From: Heterotrichella gracilis
Taxonomy: Eukaryota > Sar > Xanthophyceae > Tribonematales > Xanthonemataceae
NCBI GenBank assembly: GCA_032358255.1
Contig: JAULBX010026008.1
Coordinates: 1 to 53,421, forward strand
Reading direction: 5' to 3'
DNA length: 53,421 nucleotides
In this document: positions 51,509-53,421 of the stretch, in pieces
Layout: every line of letters starts with the position of its first letter
Numbering within the stretch: the stretch's first letter is position 1
Program-made: the position numbers and the translations under genes
The notes under the pieces: generated by a model
Seen by the model: only the letters and a program-made list of their open reading frames with translations
Database searches by the model: none
What the model was told of the DNA's origin: nothing

Positions 51509-53346
51509 CTACGCCGCCACGCACATCATGAGTGACACTGCCTGATCTGAGGTGGGAGGCCCACTGACAGCAAAAGGGGGGGACATGAGAAGGAGTTGCT
51601 CAGCAGGCGCCAGCTTCTTGCCAGGAGAGCACGTCGTGCAGCCCTTGGTGGGGTGGCACCCCTGGCAGTCCAGGTACAGAGGGCAGCTGGCACATAGTAT
51701 GACTTTATTGTCATTCCAGTCGCTGCTCAATGACTCAAAGAAGTTTGGTGAACATCCGGTGCAGCCCTTGCCATCCACGCACTTTGCACAGCCGGTGGGG
51801 CAGGAGGCGCACCGTGTGGGTGTGTCTGAGGTCTTGTAGTACCCCTTGGGACAGGTCTTGCAGCCCTGGACAAGCAAACAAACGCGAGTTAAACATTAAC
51901 TGACGAGTTTCAAACCTGGGGCAATATCCATGCAGTGCATGTTGTTCGGATTTATTAATGGGATTAACCATGTGGAGCAGACGTCTCTCGTAATCCATTC
52001 TGCACGCAAAACCTTTTTTTGCCAGCTCTGCCAGGCATGAGGTGGGTTTGGTATTGACAGAGATCTCAAGGTACATTGACCAGAGCCACATTTAGAAACA
52101 CTCAAGTAGCACCGGATGCAACTAAACAATGTAACAATGTAATAACAGACATTTAGAATGACATACAAAGCCTCACTGGATAGATTACTTGCATTTCTCA
52201 ACAAAAAAAGGAGGTATGAAGCTAGACTTGCATAATGAAATTGTGAACCTTTTCTATAGGGATGTGCAATGGCGGGGCAGGCGCACCTTGATGGCATCGC
52301 AGTCGGTGCAGCCCATGTCTAGTATGGTGCATTTGGTGCAGGAGGGAGGATTAGGTGGCTCTGCGGGAGTGGACACGGTTCCTGCCGGGCACTTGCTGCA
52401 GCCCTTCTTGTCCACACACCCCAGCGCCGCGCAGTCCGCTGCAGTAGTGATTGGCGCAGATGGACTGGCATTGCAAGGCATGCACAGAGCTGGGTTCTCG
52501 TACCCCTCCCACCTGGAATGGAAATATTCCGACGTTCAGTGGGCGTTTTTGCATGCATGTCACTGCTAGGAGGTAGTTAAATGAGAGTCATGACGGTGGT
52601 CTTACAACATGTGTGTCACGGGATTCTAGCTATATACCCGCAGCCCAGCTACTACTACTACTACTACAACTATTATTATTAGTATTATTATTATACCCTC
52701 AGCCCAGCTACTATATGCAGCCAGATTAGCATTCACTATGCAATCACCCTTCCGGTGGCCACAGCTGACTCACCTAGTTCCATCCTGCCACACATTCCAC
52801 CCGAGACAGTCAAACGCAACGGTACTGAGGAAGCATTACACATGCAAGGTGTACACAAAAGTTGGCACCTGCTGCTCTCCAGCACCAACAGTGCACCAAC
52901 AGCGTTTTGGAGATGAGCCCCAGAAAGAAAATGTAAATGTGAAGGGAGTGTGCAGTGCAATGAGGAGAAGAAAATCATGCAGTGAGTGCAGCAGGTGCGC
53001 CTTCTGGCGTTACCCTTCAAGTTGTGCTCCGTCAGTTGCATTCAAATTTTTTCTCCCCTTCTCAAAGGCTGAAGCAGTACAAGCGCATGGCAGCGGCCAT
53101 GGCAATCGGCTGTCGTGAAATGATCTGCTGCACTCACCTGTAGTATCCTGGCTTGCAGGTGGTGCAGCCGTCTTCCTTGGTGCAAGTGGCACAGCCACCT
53201 GTCTTTTGGTAGCCGATCGGGAATGGGCTCTCTTCGCCCCAGGAATAGCTGGGGGTGTAAATTTTGCACGAGGAACAGGTGGAATAGGTGCTGCTGTACT
53301 GAACCTGCCATGGGGAGGCCTGTCCTGGATTGGCAAAGGAGCCGGC
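51509..53346 (-). CDS. Cysteine-rich repeat (furin-like/GCC-type) protein, C-terminal part
   Basis: Minus-strand gene extending beyond the window at its 5' side. Exons seen: 53346-53138 (phase 2 at its end), 52512-52287, 51865-51509 (TAG). The protein is built of CxxC-type repeats: CSSCKIY, GGCATCTKEDGCTTCKPGYY, LCMPCNAS, GCVDKKGCSKCPAGTVST, SCTKCTILDMGCTDCD, GCKTCPKGYYKT, CASCPTGCAKCVDGKGCTGC, LCASCPLYLDCQGC, GCTTCSPGKKL. This spacing resembles furin-like and growth-factor-receptor Cys-rich modules, expected to be secreted or extracellular with disulfides; no signal peptide is visible because the start is outside. The C-terminus after the last repeat is plain (LLLMSPPFAVSGPPTSDQAV then SLMMCVAA). 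Function unknown. Confidence 0.8.
52636..52712. repeat. Compound trinucleotide microsatellite between direct repeats
   Basis: (CTA)n, then (TTA/TAT)n, bounded on both sides by CAGCCCAGCTACTA. It lies in the intron between the first two visible exons of the cysteine-rich gene. Confidence 0.85.
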
Positions 53347-53421
53347 CTGCGGTAGGAACAAACATCACATTGCGTCCAGTAAACGAAGAACAAAAGATTG
53401 ATCAATTAAAATATATATATA

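Noticed and set aside
52636..52712. CRISPR-like array
   Set aside because: Simple trinucleotide microsatellite; no regular repeat-spacer pattern in this eukaryotic sequence.

Overview
The window is nuclear DNA of a photosynthetic eukaryote, most likely a green alga, possibly a trebouxiophyte (lineage is inference). It carries intron-rich genes with GT-AG introns, chloroplast proteins of the plant/green-algal type (an Mbb1/HCF107-like RNA factor and CSP41b), and scattered plant-type telomere repeats (CCCTAAA). There is no bacterial-style operon structure, no CRISPR array, and I recognised no rRNA or tRNA gene. Coding exons were joined by family homology, splice signals and phase; untranslated regions are not delimited.

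Layout. 1-860: a LINE reverse-transcriptase remnant (minus strand) beside the last two exons of a PP2A B55 regulatory subunit. 2219-7032: USP39/Sad1, a tri-snRNP splicing protein. 8862-10500 and 11904-13715: a tandem pair of F-box/leucine-rich proteins, each with a frame change relative to the other. 14330-17824: CSP41b, a chloroplast RNA-binding protein. 17825-23409: gene-poor, with two sets of minus-strand exons I could not identify. 23410-24515: an unrecognised protein. 25577-31115: Mbb1/HCF107-like HAT-repeat factor. 32386-37607: ER-lumen Hsp170 (HYOU1/Hsp70-17 type) ending in KDEL. 38837-39361: an unidentified minus-strand ORF. 40365-41852 and 43301-44731: tandem intronless BTB-BACK-SPRY genes. 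45.8-47.2 kb: weak exon-like fragments. 48416-50539: a degenerate RNase III-like protein with a dsRNA-binding domain. 51509 to beyond 53346: a cysteine-rich repeat protein on the minus strand.

Functional themes: mRNA handling (USP39 in the spliceosome; CSP41b and Mbb1 in the chloroplast; the RNase III-like protein, compartment unknown) and ubiquitin-ligase adaptors (F-box for SCF, BTB for CUL3), the latter both present as recent tandem duplicates.

The most striking signal is structural. In five of the multi-exon genes, introns contain diverged partial copies ('echoes') of the adjacent exon edge together with its splice site. I found about 17, mostly offset 60-210 bp from the parent edge. Several lie next to short CCCTAAA tracts, and almost all intronic tracts have the same orientation relative to transcription. 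This suggests a common process of short tandem duplication across splice junctions, perhaps tied to break repair that also leaves telomere repeats. The mechanism is inference; the copies and tracts are visible in the sequence.
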